DNA of 35,654 nucleotides from an uncultured Prevotellaceae bacterium. Lineage in GTDB: Bacteria > Bacteroidota > Bacteroidia > Bacteroidales > Muribaculaceae. Under the pieces are notes generated by a model that was not told the DNA's origin, made no database searches, and saw only the letters and a list, made by a program, of their open reading frames with translations. The translations under genes and the position numbers were made by a program. The stretch covers positions 1 to 35,654 of the forward strand of contig ONYP01000021.1 in assembly GCA_900322135.1 (NCBI GenBank), read 5' to 3'. Shown piece after piece: positions 1 to 8,131 of this stretch (position 1 is the first letter of the stretch; every line of letters begins with the position of its first letter).

Positions 1-795
1 AAGCCCGGCACCATCCTCGAGAAGATCAACGGCGTGGCCATCGACGAGGAGAACGACTATACCGAACTGCTCAACGGCCAGGCTGGCAAGAAGACCCTGC
101 TCTCGCTCTACAACCCCAAGACCGGCAAGCGCTGGGAAGAGGTGACCAAGCCCATCAGCAAGGGCGACCTGGGCGACCTGATGTACAAGCGCTGGGTAAA
201 ACGCAACGCCCACATCGTGGACAGCCTGTCGGGCGGACGCCTGGGCTATGTGCACCTGGAGTCGATGAACGACGCCAGTTACCGCGACATCTACAGCGAT
301 GTGCTGGGTAAATACAACAAGTGCGCCGGCATCGTCATCGACACCCGCTTCAACGGTGGCGGTCGCCTGCACGAGGACATCGAGGTCCTGTTCAGCGGCC
401 AGAAGTACTTCACACAGGTCGTGCGCGGACGCGAGGCTTGCGACATGCCCAGCCGCCGCTGGAACAAGCCCAGCATCATGCTGCAGTGTGAGGCCAACTA
501 TAGCAACGCACACGGTACCCCCTGGGTGTACAGCCATGACAAGTTGGGCAAACTCGTCGGCATGCCCGTTCCCGGTACCATGACCAGTGTGTCGTGGGAG
601 CGCCTGCAGGACTCGTCGCTCATCTTCGGTATTCCCATCATCGGCTACCTGCTGCCCGAGGGCAACTACCTCGAGAACACCCAACTCGAGCCCGACATCA
701 AGATTGCCAACAATCCCGAGACCGTTATCAACGGCGAAGACCTGCAACTCAAGGCCGCTGTCGAGGAGCTCATGCGCGAGTGCGGACTGAAGTAA
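1..795 (+). CDS. S41 family peptidase, tricorn-like (C-terminal part, 5' truncated by window)
   Basis: Reading frame 1 is open from the first base, so this is the 3' end of a longer gene; the GTG at 34 is internal. The first ~35 residues look like the end of a PDZ domain (GTILEKINGVAI). The rest matches the S41 peptidase core of Bacteroidetes tricorn-like proteases: VIDTRFNGGG forms the substrate-binding loop, NYSNAHG carries the probable nucleophile Ser, and GKLVGMPVPGTMTSVSWE and LEPDI follow as usual. Many relatives have NYSDAH, so the Asn after the Ser is a small deviation. The family acts on peptides in the periplasm or outside the cell. The N-terminal beta-propeller and PDZ parts expected of a full-length member lie outside the window. 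No operon partner is visible downstream. Confidence 0.88.
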   Translation, partial: KPGTILEKINGVAIDEENDYTELLNGQAGKKTLLSLYNPKTGKRWEEVTKPISKGDLGDLMYKRWVKRNAHIVDSLSGGRLGYVHLESMNDASYRDIYSDVLGKYNKCAGIVIDTRFNGGGRLHEDIEVLFSGQKYFTQVVRGREACDMPSRRWNKPSIMLQCEANYSNAHGTPWVYSHDKLGKLVGMPVPGTMTSVSWERLQDSSLIFGIPIIGYLLPEGNYLENTQLEPDIKIANNPETVINGEDLQLKAAVEELMRECGLK

Positions 796-850
796 ATATT
801 AAAATAGGTTAAATTCAGAAAGGGCTAACCGCTATATAACCAAATAGTTG

Positions 851-1024
851 TACCTTCGCAGCCAAATTCAGAGCAAAGATGTTTGTCCGTTGTAAAATAT
901 CGCAAACTTTTATGCGTCAATCGCTGCTTTTCTCTGTGCCTTTTCTGTTCAAGAACTTCCATAACGCTAAGAAGAATATGTGACTATGTGGGACCCGGAA
1001 ATCGGGTCCCATTTTGTTTTTTAA
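851..1024 (+). ncRNA. candidate small RNA between the S41 gene and the SemiSWEET gene
   Basis: The interval holds no convincing ORF. A sequence close to the Bacteroidetes -7 box, TACCTTCG, lies at 851-858, and a strong intrinsic terminator lies at 990-1024, which would give a transcript of roughly 155 nt. No good -33 TTTG is present and I could not derive a convincing overall fold. It could equally be a 3' UTR of the protease gene, or a leader whose hairpin attenuates the transporter gene 23 bp downstream. Confidence 0.3.
990..1024 (+). terminator. rho-independent terminator
   Basis: Perfect 8-bp stem GGGACCCG (990-997) with CGGGTCCC (1003-1010), loop of 5 nt, followed by a T-rich run ATTTTGTTTTTT. 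It sits only 23 bp before the SemiSWEET start codon, so it either ends an upstream transcript or attenuates the transporter gene. Confidence 0.8.
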
Positions 1025-1046
1025 TTACTATAAATGTTTCTCTATC

Positions 1047-1343
1047 ATGTCTGATTTCATTACCAACAACTTGACCGACATCGTCGGTTACGCTGCGTCG
1101 ATCTGCATGGTGCTGGGCTACATGCCTCAGGCAATTTACACCATCCGCACCCATGACACCGAAGGGATAGCCCTGCCCACCTTCCTGATGATGGGAGTGG
1201 GTGGCCTCTTCTTTGCCATCCAGGGTTTCTTGCTCAAGAACTGGCCTCTGCTCATCACCAATGTCATCACCACCACCTCAAGTGCCATCGTCTTTGGCAT
1301 CAAGATGTATAACGACTATTGGAAGAAGGACAAGAAAGAGTGA
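1047..1343 (+). CDS. SemiSWEET-like PQ-loop sugar transporter
   Basis: A 98-residue membrane protein with three hydrophobic segments (about residues 8-28, 38-58 and 64-84). The PQ motif is in the first (VLGYMPQAIYTI) and is followed by THDTEGIALPTF, as in bacterial SemiSWEETs, which work as dimers and move sugars down their gradient through the inner membrane. Size and three-helix layout fit the family (about 85-100 residues). I chose ATG 1047; the alternative TTG at 1014 lies in the T-run of the upstream terminator and would add 11 unrelated residues. The tail is lysine-rich (WKKDKKE). The gene stands alone, with the S41 gene 5' and a new promoter 3'. The substrate cannot be read from the sequence. 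Confidence 0.88.
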   Translation: MSDFITNNLTDIVGYAASICMVLGYMPQAIYTIRTHDTEGIALPTFLMMGVGGLFFAIQGFLLKNWPLLITNVITTTSSAIVFGIKMYNDYWKKDKKE

Positions 1344-1409
1344 TTGCCGCCGGGGTGGTATAGCATCATCGGCACAATGTTGTCATGAGCACAAAAAGCG
1401 GTTTTTTTC

Positions 1410-1441
1410 TTTGGCAAATCAGAAAAAAACCTGTACTTTTG
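1410..1441 (+). promoter_or_regulatory. Bacteroidetes-type promoter of the TonB receptor operon
   Basis: TTTG at 1410-1413 and TACTTTTG at 1434-1441, separated by 20 bp, match the Bacteroidetes housekeeping consensus TTTG/TAnnTTTG. The start codon of the receptor is 115 bp further on, which leaves an AT-rich 5' leader of about 105 nt. Confidence 0.75.
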
Positions 1442-1556
1442 ACAAATCAATACCTGCCACAACGGCAGCGACGCATAACCTTATATTAAATTAACTTAAA
1501 ATAAGGGAGACTTTCTGTACAGCTAATGTAATTAACTTTAAATACTATTGTAATCT

Positions 1557-4322
1557 ATGAGACTTAAACTGTTTTTGCTATTAGCACTCTTTGCCACCTT
1601 GCCGATGCTGGCGCAGCGTCAGGGTGTGCAAGGCGCAGTGTTTGATGCCAAAAGCGGGTTGCCCGTTGTAGGGGCGACCGTAATCCTTGACCATCAAGGC
1701 AATGCAGCAACGACGGACTCGGAGGGTATTTTCGTCATCGATGATGCCGCCCCCGGTCCCGACCAACTGCTGATTCTCGCTTATGGCTACAATGATTGGT
1801 CACAAGACATCATCATTGCCAACGGCATCGTGGAGAACATGGGCGGCATCAGGATTGAACCTGTATCCTTTGAGAGCGCCCAGGCGCTTGAGTTCCGCAA
1901 TGCCATGGCCGACATGGCGCTGTCGGAGTCGCAACTTGAGGACGAAGAAGGGAATACCCAGGAGATTGCGCTGTTGAGCGGTGCGACCGACAACCCCTTC
2001 TATCAGGCCTCGAGTTACACCTTCAGCACTGCCCGTTTCCGCATCCGTGGTTACGAGAACCAGAAGACCGAGACCTACATCAACGGCATTCCGTTCAATG
2101 ATGCAATCCGCTTCTCGTTCAACTACTCGATGACCGGCGGTATGAACCAGGCCTTCAGGAACAAGACCATCGGTATGGGCCTGGAGGAGAATTCCTACGG
2201 TTTTGGTGGCATTGGCGGTGCCAACAACATCAAGACCTTTGCTGCCGACTATGCACCCGGCACTCGTTTGAGTCTTGCCTACACTAACGGTAACTACCGC
2301 TGGCGTGGCATGGTGACTCATGCCACCGGCCTGAACAAGCACGGCTGGGCAATGACCGTTTCGGCGGTGGCCCGCTATGCCGACGAGGGTGTGTATCCCG
2401 GTTCGTTCTACAACAGCTGGGGCTACTTCCTGGCGCTGCAGAAGGTTTTCAATCCGCAGCACTCGCTGACGCTGACGACCTTTGGAGCTCCGACCAAGCG
2501 CGCGGCCAATTCGGCCATCTATGAGGAATGTGGCCGACTGGTGGGCAGCAACATGTACAGTCCTGACTGGGGCTGGCAGGAGGGCAAGAAACGCAACTCC
2601 AAGGTGGTTGAATCCTTTGACCCCACCGCTATCCTGAACTGGCTGTGGAAACCCAACGACCATGTTTCGTTGAACACGGGTTTAGCCTATCACAAGTCGT
2701 TCTACAGCAAGGCTGCGCTCAACTGGCACAAGGCTGCCGACCCGCGTCCCGACTATTACCGCTACCTGCCGTCATATTATGATGTGAATTCCGAGGCGTT
2801 TGACCTCTATTACGACCGTTGGCACAGTGAGAGCGATTATACCCAGATTCGTTGGGACAACCTCTATCAGACTAACTATCTGAATAACCTTGAGGCCGAC
2901 GAGACGGGTGTGGAGAAGGGTTCGACCTACATCCTTGAGAAACGCCACAGCAACCAGTCGAGTTTCACGCTCTCGTCGGTACTCAACATGCGCTTCTCCA
3001 ACCAGTTGACCATGCAGACCGGCGCCAATGCCAACTACACCTTGTCGTCCTACTACAAGACCATCAAGGACCTGCTGGGCGGACGCTACTGGCTCGATAT
3101 CGACAACTTCAGCGAGCGCGACTTCCCCGAGAATCCCGACATGGCCCAGAACGATATGGACAACCCCAATGCCAAGGTGGGCAAGGGTGACCGTTTCGGT
3201 TACGACTACGATATCCTCACCCTCAAGGCGCAGTTGTGGCACCAGTGGGTGCTGAATCTGGCCAAGTGGGAAATGTTTGCCAGTGTCAAGGGTGAGTACT
3301 TCCAGTTCCAGCGCGATGGTAAGATGCGCAACGGCCGTGCTCCCGAGAACTCCTACGGCAAGGGTGACACCCACCGCTTCTTGACCTATGGCGCCAAGGC
3401 CGGTATCACCTTCAAACTGGATGGCCGCAACAGTTTCACGGGCCATGCCTTCTATGGCACCGAGGCCCCGCGCCCCTATGACGCCTACATCTCGTCGCGC
3501 ACCAAGGACGATGTCATCGACCTCAAGGTGGAGAAGACCTTCTCGGCCGACCTGAGCTATGCGATGAACTTCCGCAACTTCAAGAGCATCGTGACCGTAT
3601 TCTTTACCGACCAGCGTGACAACACCGAGCGCACGGCATTCTATGACGACCAGTACAGCACTTTCTGTAACTTCGCGCTCACGGGCGTCCACAAGCAGTA
3701 CAAGGGTGTCGAGGTGGGCTTGAGTTACAAGCTCTCGCCCTCGCTCACCATGAGTGCCGCTGCCAACATTGCCCGCTACCAGTACAAGAACCGTCCCATC
3801 GGCACCCGCAGTTACGAAAACGGTGTGCAGGAAGATGTCACCGAGATGGTTTATCTGAAGAACTTCTATGTGGCTGGCTCGCCCCAGGAGTGCTACATGC
3901 TGGCATTCAACTGGGCTGGCCCCAAGCAGTGGTTTGTTGAATTGAATGGCGCTTGGATGAACCGCTCCTATGTGAGCATCTCGCCTGTGCGCCATGTCGA
4001 GATGCCCACCCTGTACACGATGGCTAATAGCGAAGAGCACCTCCAGCAGATGATCAAGGACATCACCCAGCAGGAGAAGCTCAACGAGGCCCTGGTCATC
4101 AATGCCAGCATCGGCCATGTGATTTACATCAACCGCACGGCATCGTTCAACATCAACCTGAACTTGAACAACATTCTTGACAACAGGAACATCCAGACGG
4201 GTGGTTACCAGCAGGGTCGTATCGACACCAAGGATATCACCAACACCGCCAACAAGTTCCCCAACAAGTACTACTATGGACAGGGCTTCAAGATGTTCCT
4301 GAACTTGGGTCTGAAGTTCTAA
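1557..4322 (+). CDS. TonB-dependent outer membrane receptor
   Basis: A 921-residue protein with a signal peptide (MRLKLFLLLALFATLPMLAQ) and then a carboxypeptidase-regulatory-like beta-sandwich (about 22-105: GAVFDAKSGLPVVGATVIL ... DSEGIFVI). After it come a plug domain and a 22-strand barrel ending in an aromatic C-terminal strand (GQGFKMFLNLGLKF), as expected for Bam insertion. Such receptors import large or scarce ligands across the outer membrane with TonB/ExbBD energy. There is no SusD gene, so this is not a classical Sus pair. The next two genes (DUF5689 lipoprotein, EEP-family hydrolase) lie on the same strand with gaps of 57 and 92 bp, which suggests a common operon and a nucleotide or phosphodiester-derived ligand. 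The ligand is inferred from the neighbours only. Confidence 0.93.
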   Translation: MRLKLFLLLALFATLPMLAQRQGVQGAVFDAKSGLPVVGATVILDHQGNAATTDSEGIFVIDDAAPGPDQLLILAYGYNDWSQDIIIANGIVENMGGIRIEPVSFESAQALEFRNAMADMALSESQLEDEEGNTQEIALLSGATDNPFYQASSYTFSTARFRIRGYENQKTETYINGIPFNDAIRFSFNYSMTGGMNQAFRNKTIGMGLEENSYGFGGIGGANNIKTFAADYAPGTRLSLAYTNGNYRWRGMVTHATGLNKHGWAMTVSAVARYADEGVYPGSFYNSWGYFLALQKVFNPQHSLTLTTFGAPTKRAANSAIYEECGRLVGSNMYSPDWGWQEGKKRNSKVVESFDPTAILNWLWKPNDHVSLNTGLAYHKSFYSKAALNWHKAADPRPDYYRYLPSYYDVNSEAFDLYYDRWHSESDYTQIRWDNLYQTNYLNNLEADETGVEKGSTYILEKRHSNQSSFTLSSVLNMRFSNQLTMQTGANANYTLSSYYKTIKDLLGGRYWLDIDNFSERDFPENPDMAQNDMDNPNAKVGKGDRFGYDYDILTLKAQLWHQWVLNLAKWEMFASVKGEYFQFQRDGKMRNGRAPENSYGKGDTHRFLTYGAKAGITFKLDGRNSFTGHAFYGTEAPRPYDAYISSRTKDDVIDLKVEKTFSADLSYAMNFRNFKSIVTVFFTDQRDNTERTAFYDDQYSTFCNFALTGVHKQYKGVEVGLSYKLSPSLTMSAAANIARYQYKNRPIGTRSYENGVQEDVTEMVYLKNFYVAGSPQECYMLAFNWAGPKQWFVELNGAWMNRSYVSISPVRHVEMPTLYTMANSEEHLQQMIKDITQQEKLNEALVINASIGHVIYINRTASFNINLNLNNILDNRNIQTGGYQQGRIDTKDITNTANKFPNKYYYGQGFKMFLNLGLKF

Positions 4323-4379
4323 TCAATCATCAATTTCAACAATCAACCAGATATTAATAAAACAAACAATACAACCACT

Positions 4380-6629
4380 ATGAAACGTTTTAATTATTAT
4401 CTCAGCCTGATGCTTCTGTTGGTGTTCACCGCTGCTTGCAATGATGAGTTTGACCAGCCGCCCATGGTGATTCCCACCGCCGAGCACACCCCCAACATGA
4501 CCATCGCTGAATTCAAGGCCAAGTATTGGCAGGACGCTGTCAACTACATTGACACCGTCAAGGAAGACATCGTCATCCACGGTTGGGTGACCAGTAGTGA
4601 CGAGAGCGGCAACATCTACAAGTCGTTGTACATCATGGACGAGTCGGGCTCTGGCATCAACATCTCGATCAACCAGAACAGCCTGTACAACAACTACCGC
4701 CTCGGCCAGGAAATCGTAATCCCGATGAAGGATTACTTCGTGGGCAAGTACAATGGCCAGCAGCAGTTGGGTTATCCCGCATGGTATGCCAGCGGCAGCG
4801 TGTGGGAGGCAACCTTCCTGCCCCAGGCCATGTGGGAGTCGATGGTAGAACTCAACGGCCTTCCCAACCTGAGCAAGATTGATACCCTTGATGTCAGCAT
4901 TAGCGACTTCCAGGGCAAGACCGATGCCGAGACGCTGCTCAAGTATCAGGGCCGACTCGTGCGCATCAGCGGTGTACACTTCACCGAGGCCAATGGTAAA
5001 ACCACCTATGCCGAGGCCAGTGCAACGACCAACCGCACCATCGCCGACGAGGACGGCAACCAGCTCATCGTGCGCAACAGCAACTATGCCGACTTCCGTG
5101 CCGATACCCTCCCCGAGGGTGATGTTGATGTTGTGGGTCTGCTCAGTTTCTACGCTACCCGTCAGAACTCGTCGGGCACCTGGCAGTTCTACCTGCGCGA
5201 TGCCAACGATGTGATTGGTGGCGGCGGTAAGGGTACCCATAGCAATCCCTACACGACCCTCGAGGCTGTCGAGGCACAGAATAGCGGCGCCAAGGGTTGG
5301 GTATCCGGCTATATCGTGGGTGCTGTAGGTCCCGAGGTGACCACCGTCAGCGGCAATGCCGACATCGAGTGGAAGGCTCCCACCACGCTCGACAACACCA
5401 TCGTGATTGCCGATGATCCCAACTGCACCGATATCAACAAGTGCTTAATCATCCCGCTGCCCCAGGGGTCCAAGGCCAGGGAAGAACTCAGCCTCAAGGC
5501 TTATCCTGCATTGTACAAGAAACCGATTATGGTGAAAGGTCCGTTCGTTTCCTTCATGGGCAAGGCTGGCCTGAATCCGCTGGATGCTTATGAGCGTCCC
5601 GAGGTGCCCATCCTCATGCTGGAAGAGGGCTTTGACACCGCGCTGCCCGAGGCTTGGTACAATGTAACGGTTTCCGGTGACAAGTCATGGTACCAGACGG
5701 TATTCACACAGACTGGTAACGGTTACGCCGCCATGACGGGTTACAAGGGCACCAATCCTCCCTTTGATGCTTGGCTCATCACGCCCTATCTGGACATCCA
5801 GAATGCCGCAAGCAAGATCCTGACCTTCCGCACCCAGGTGGCCGGCTACGGCAGCACGACCAGCCACTTTGAGGTTTACATCCTCGATTCCCGCGACCCG
5901 AGTACGGCTTCTGTCAAGGTGAAACTGAATCCCGCTATCGCCACTCCCACTGGCGGCACGCCCGTCTACAGTGACTGGAAGGAGTCTGGCGAGGTTGACC
6001 TGAGCCAGTGGGCCGACGGTTGCTACTACATCGGCTTCCGCTTCTATGCTACCCAGGATGCCAACTATGCCACCTGGTGTGTTGACGATGTGACCTTCGG
6101 TCTCGCCCCCAAGCTGGACACCTCGTCCGACTTCGAGACGATGCCTGCCCGCACCACCACGCTGGGCACCTACACCTCGACCAAGGGTTGGGTAGCCAGC
6201 AACTGCACGCTGCTTGAGGGTGGCGCTACCGACGGCAACCCCGTGTTCGCATTCATCGGCTACGCCCTGGGCTCCAGCACCGAGTATGCCAAGGCTCCGA
6301 CCATGAATGGCGGCACCGCTACCGTGGGCACCATCAAGTCGCCCGTCCTGAAGGGTGGCATGACCAAGTTGCGCTTCAACTATGGCTGCGCTTACTCGGG
6401 CAAGGTGCTCAAATTCCGTGTCGATGTGAAGCAGAACGGCAATGTAGTGAAGACCTGGACAATCTCCAACGACAATGTGACCCAGAAGAACGCTTACGCA
6501 TTCGAGGAGAATGTTTCGGTCAACGGCGACTTCACCATCGAGTTCACCAATCTGTGTCCGTCCAACGCTACGGGCAACACGCGTGACCGCGTCTCGATCT
6601 GGAATGTTAATTGGGATGCTGCAGAATAA
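4380..6629 (+). CDS. surface lipoprotein with DUF5689, DUF6359-like and choice-of-anchor J domains
   Basis: A 749-residue lipoprotein. The signal peptide ends in TAAC with Cys20, and the acidic stretch after it (CNDEFDQ) resembles the Bacteroidetes lipoprotein export signal for the cell surface. Residues about 37-280 resemble DUF5689 (VIHGWVTSSDESGN ... LRDANDVIGG), a family with OB-fold-like features. Residues about 285-395 resemble DUF6359 (GAKGWVSGYIVGAVG). Residues about 405-575 look like a cleaved-adhesin/choice-of-anchor J jelly-roll (EEGFDTALPEAWYN ... WCVDDVTFG), and a second beta-sandwich closes the protein. I infer a surface ligand-capture role for the adjacent receptor, possibly binding nucleic acid through the OB-like domains. 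That binding is not shown by the sequence itself. Confidence 0.85.
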   Translation: MKRFNYYLSLMLLLVFTAACNDEFDQPPMVIPTAEHTPNMTIAEFKAKYWQDAVNYIDTVKEDIVIHGWVTSSDESGNIYKSLYIMDESGSGINISINQNSLYNNYRLGQEIVIPMKDYFVGKYNGQQQLGYPAWYASGSVWEATFLPQAMWESMVELNGLPNLSKIDTLDVSISDFQGKTDAETLLKYQGRLVRISGVHFTEANGKTTYAEASATTNRTIADEDGNQLIVRNSNYADFRADTLPEGDVDVVGLLSFYATRQNSSGTWQFYLRDANDVIGGGGKGTHSNPYTTLEAVEAQNSGAKGWVSGYIVGAVGPEVTTVSGNADIEWKAPTTLDNTIVIADDPNCTDINKCLIIPLPQGSKAREELSLKAYPALYKKPIMVKGPFVSFMGKAGLNPLDAYERPEVPILMLEEGFDTALPEAWYNVTVSGDKSWYQTVFTQTGNGYAAMTGYKGTNPPFDAWLITPYLDIQNAASKILTFRTQVAGYGSTTSHFEVYILDSRDPSTASVKVKLNPAIATPTGGTPVYSDWKESGEVDLSQWADGCYYIGFRFYATQDANYATWCVDDVTFGLAPKLDTSSDFETMPARTTTLGTYTSTKGWVASNCTLLEGGATDGNPVFAFIGYALGSSTEYAKAPTMNGGTATVGTIKSPVLKGGMTKLRFNYGCAYSGKVLKFRVDVKQNGNVVKTWTISNDNVTQKNAYAFEENVSVNGDFTIEFTNLCPSNATGNTRDRVSIWNVNWDAAE

Positions 6630-6721
6630 TCATTCATAGGATAATTGCTTTAAACTTTAGCCTTGACCGCTGGTCATAAGGTTGAAATTTTGAAGTACAA
6701 CATCTAAAAACGATACGAACT

Positions 6722-7798
6722 ATGAAAAAGTTATTATACATGGCCCTTGCACTGGTGGCGCTGTCGCCGGTGCTGGCCCAGGGCCAAGACCAGGATCAGG
6801 ACCGCCGGTACACGATGTATGGCGTGATGTTCTACAACCTGGAGAACCTGTTCGACACCATCAACAACAATGGTGTCTATGACCTTGAATTCTCACCCCA
6901 AGGTGCCCGTCAGTGGAATGGTACCAAGTACTGGCAGAAACAGCACAACATGGCCTATGCCATCGCTCAGATGGAGGTCAAGGGCTCGCCTGCCGTCGGT
7001 CCCGTGCTTATCGGTGTGAGTGAGATTGAGAACATCACCGTGTTGCAGGACCTCGTGCGCCAGCCCGAACTCAAGGACCGCCACTACCAGATTGTACATC
7101 ATGACGGTCCCGACCGCCGCGGTGTGGATGTGGGTCTGCTGTACAATCCCAGGTTCTTCAAGGTGTTGAATGTCACCAACCAGAGGATTAACAAGTACCT
7201 GCCCGACTATCCCGATTTCCGTTCCCGTGACCAGTTGTGTGTCACCGGTATGCTTGCCGGCGAGAAAGTGTCGGTGATTGTCAACCACTGGCCCTCGCGA
7301 CTGGGTGGCGAGGAGCAGTCAAGTTACCTGCGCGAGGCTGCCGGACGCATGGCCCGCGAGACGATGGACTCCCTGCTGCGTGACGATCCCAACCAGGGCA
7401 TCATCTTCATGGGTGACTTGAACGATGACCCGCAGAACAAGAGTTGTAGCGAGGCTCTCGGTGCCAAAAAGGAGATAAAGGACTGCCCGGGCGACGGCAC
7501 CTGCTTCAATCCGTGGTGGAACATCCTCAACAGGGGTATCGGTACCCTCGGATACAAGGGTAACTGGAACCTGTTTGACCAGATTATCTTCACCGACTAC
7601 TTCCTGCGCAACTACGATAGCAAGGACAAGCCCACCTTGACCTACTTGCGTGCCGAGGTGCTCAACCGCAAGTTCTTGCGCAGCAACGAGGGCGACCGTC
7701 AGGGTTATCCCCTGCGCACCTTCTCGGGTGGTGTCTTCCTGAACGGTTACAGCGACCACTTCCCCACCATGATTTACCTGGTCAAGGAAGTCAAGTGA
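6722..7798 (+). CDS. secreted endonuclease/exonuclease/phosphatase family protein
   Basis: A 358-residue EEP-superfamily (DNase I-like) hydrolase with a signal peptide (MKKLLYMALALVALSPVLAQ), so it acts in the periplasm or outside the cell. The catalytic set is complete: FYNLENLFD (Asn), GVSEIEN (metal-binding Glu), DRRGVDVGLLY, VNHWPSR, MGDLNDDP (Asp/Asn) and the final GYSDHFP (Asp-His pair). The family cleaves phosphodiester bonds in DNA, RNA or small phosphoesters in a metal-dependent way. It is third in line after a TonB receptor and a DUF5689 lipoprotein, and a terminator follows at 7823. Together the three genes look like a unit that degrades extracellular nucleic acid and imports the products. 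The exact substrate cannot be read from sequence. Confidence 0.92.
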   Translation: MKKLLYMALALVALSPVLAQGQDQDQDRRYTMYGVMFYNLENLFDTINNNGVYDLEFSPQGARQWNGTKYWQKQHNMAYAIAQMEVKGSPAVGPVLIGVSEIENITVLQDLVRQPELKDRHYQIVHHDGPDRRGVDVGLLYNPRFFKVLNVTNQRINKYLPDYPDFRSRDQLCVTGMLAGEKVSVIVNHWPSRLGGEEQSSYLREAAGRMARETMDSLLRDDPNQGIIFMGDLNDDPQNKSCSEALGAKKEIKDCPGDGTCFNPWWNILNRGIGTLGYKGNWNLFDQIIFTDYFLRNYDSKDKPTLTYLRAEVLNRKFLRSNEGDRQGYPLRTFSGGVFLNGYSDHFPTMIYLVKEVK

Positions 7799-7822
7799 AT
7801 CTGAAGACCTAAGATGATTTTA

Positions 7823-7860
7823 GGCGTTAGGATGGCACCCGCTACCTAACGCCTTTTTTA
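7823..7860 (+). terminator. rho-independent terminator of the receptor/nuclease operon
   Basis: Perfect 9-bp stem GGCGTTAGG (7823-7831) with CCTAACGCC (7845-7853), loop of 13 nt, then a run of T. It closes the three-gene operon 25 bp after the nuclease stop codon. Confidence 0.85.
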
Positions 7861-8131
7861 TGCCCAATATCCTCAGCCCTGACGATAAAAGCCCCTGATT
7901 GCCGGGTACTAGGGCACTAGTATAGGAGGCCATGATAAAGCCCGTGGCAGCACGAGGCCTGGTCTCCCGTGTCGTGGTTCTGCCGCGGCCATTTTAACAC
8001 CCTAAAGTGTGAAAAAGGATATAAATCGGGTGGATGATGCAACTTTTCACCCTCTGGTGTGTGTCTATAGGGAAAACGGTACGTTACTATTGCTACCGGT
8101 AAGATGATAACTCAATAAAACCTATAGACAA
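7861..8131 (+). promoter_or_regulatory. intergenic control region with two operator-like motifs before the broken OMP gene
   Basis: No gene is seen between 7799 and 8131. The region holds a large imperfect hairpin (CCGTGGCAG 7942-7950 with CTGCCGCGG 7980-7988, 8 of 9 paired). It also holds two related imperfect palindromes: 7992-8015 (TTTT, ACACCCT, AA, AGTGTG, AAAA) and 8044-8063 (TTTT, CACCCT, CTG, GTGTGTG). A weak -7-like TACTATTG lies at 8085-8092, so the second palindrome would cover the -33 area. This fits a dimeric regulator controlling the gene at 8132, but it is inference. Confidence 0.4.

Noticed and set aside
1014-1046. Longer start (TTG) for the SemiSWEET gene
   Set aside because: It lies in the T-run of the terminator and adds residues before a normal family N-terminus; ATG 1047 is better.
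883-1074. 63-residue ORF between protease and transporter
   Set aside because: It crosses the terminator hairpin and overlaps the transporter start; no family features.
1800-2663. Long minus-strand ORF inside the TonB receptor gene (also 2772-4118, 4323-5240, 8153-9352, 20052-21416)
   Set aside because: Antisense shadows caused by GC-rich codon use; low-complexity Val/Gly/His-rich translations without motifs or promoters.
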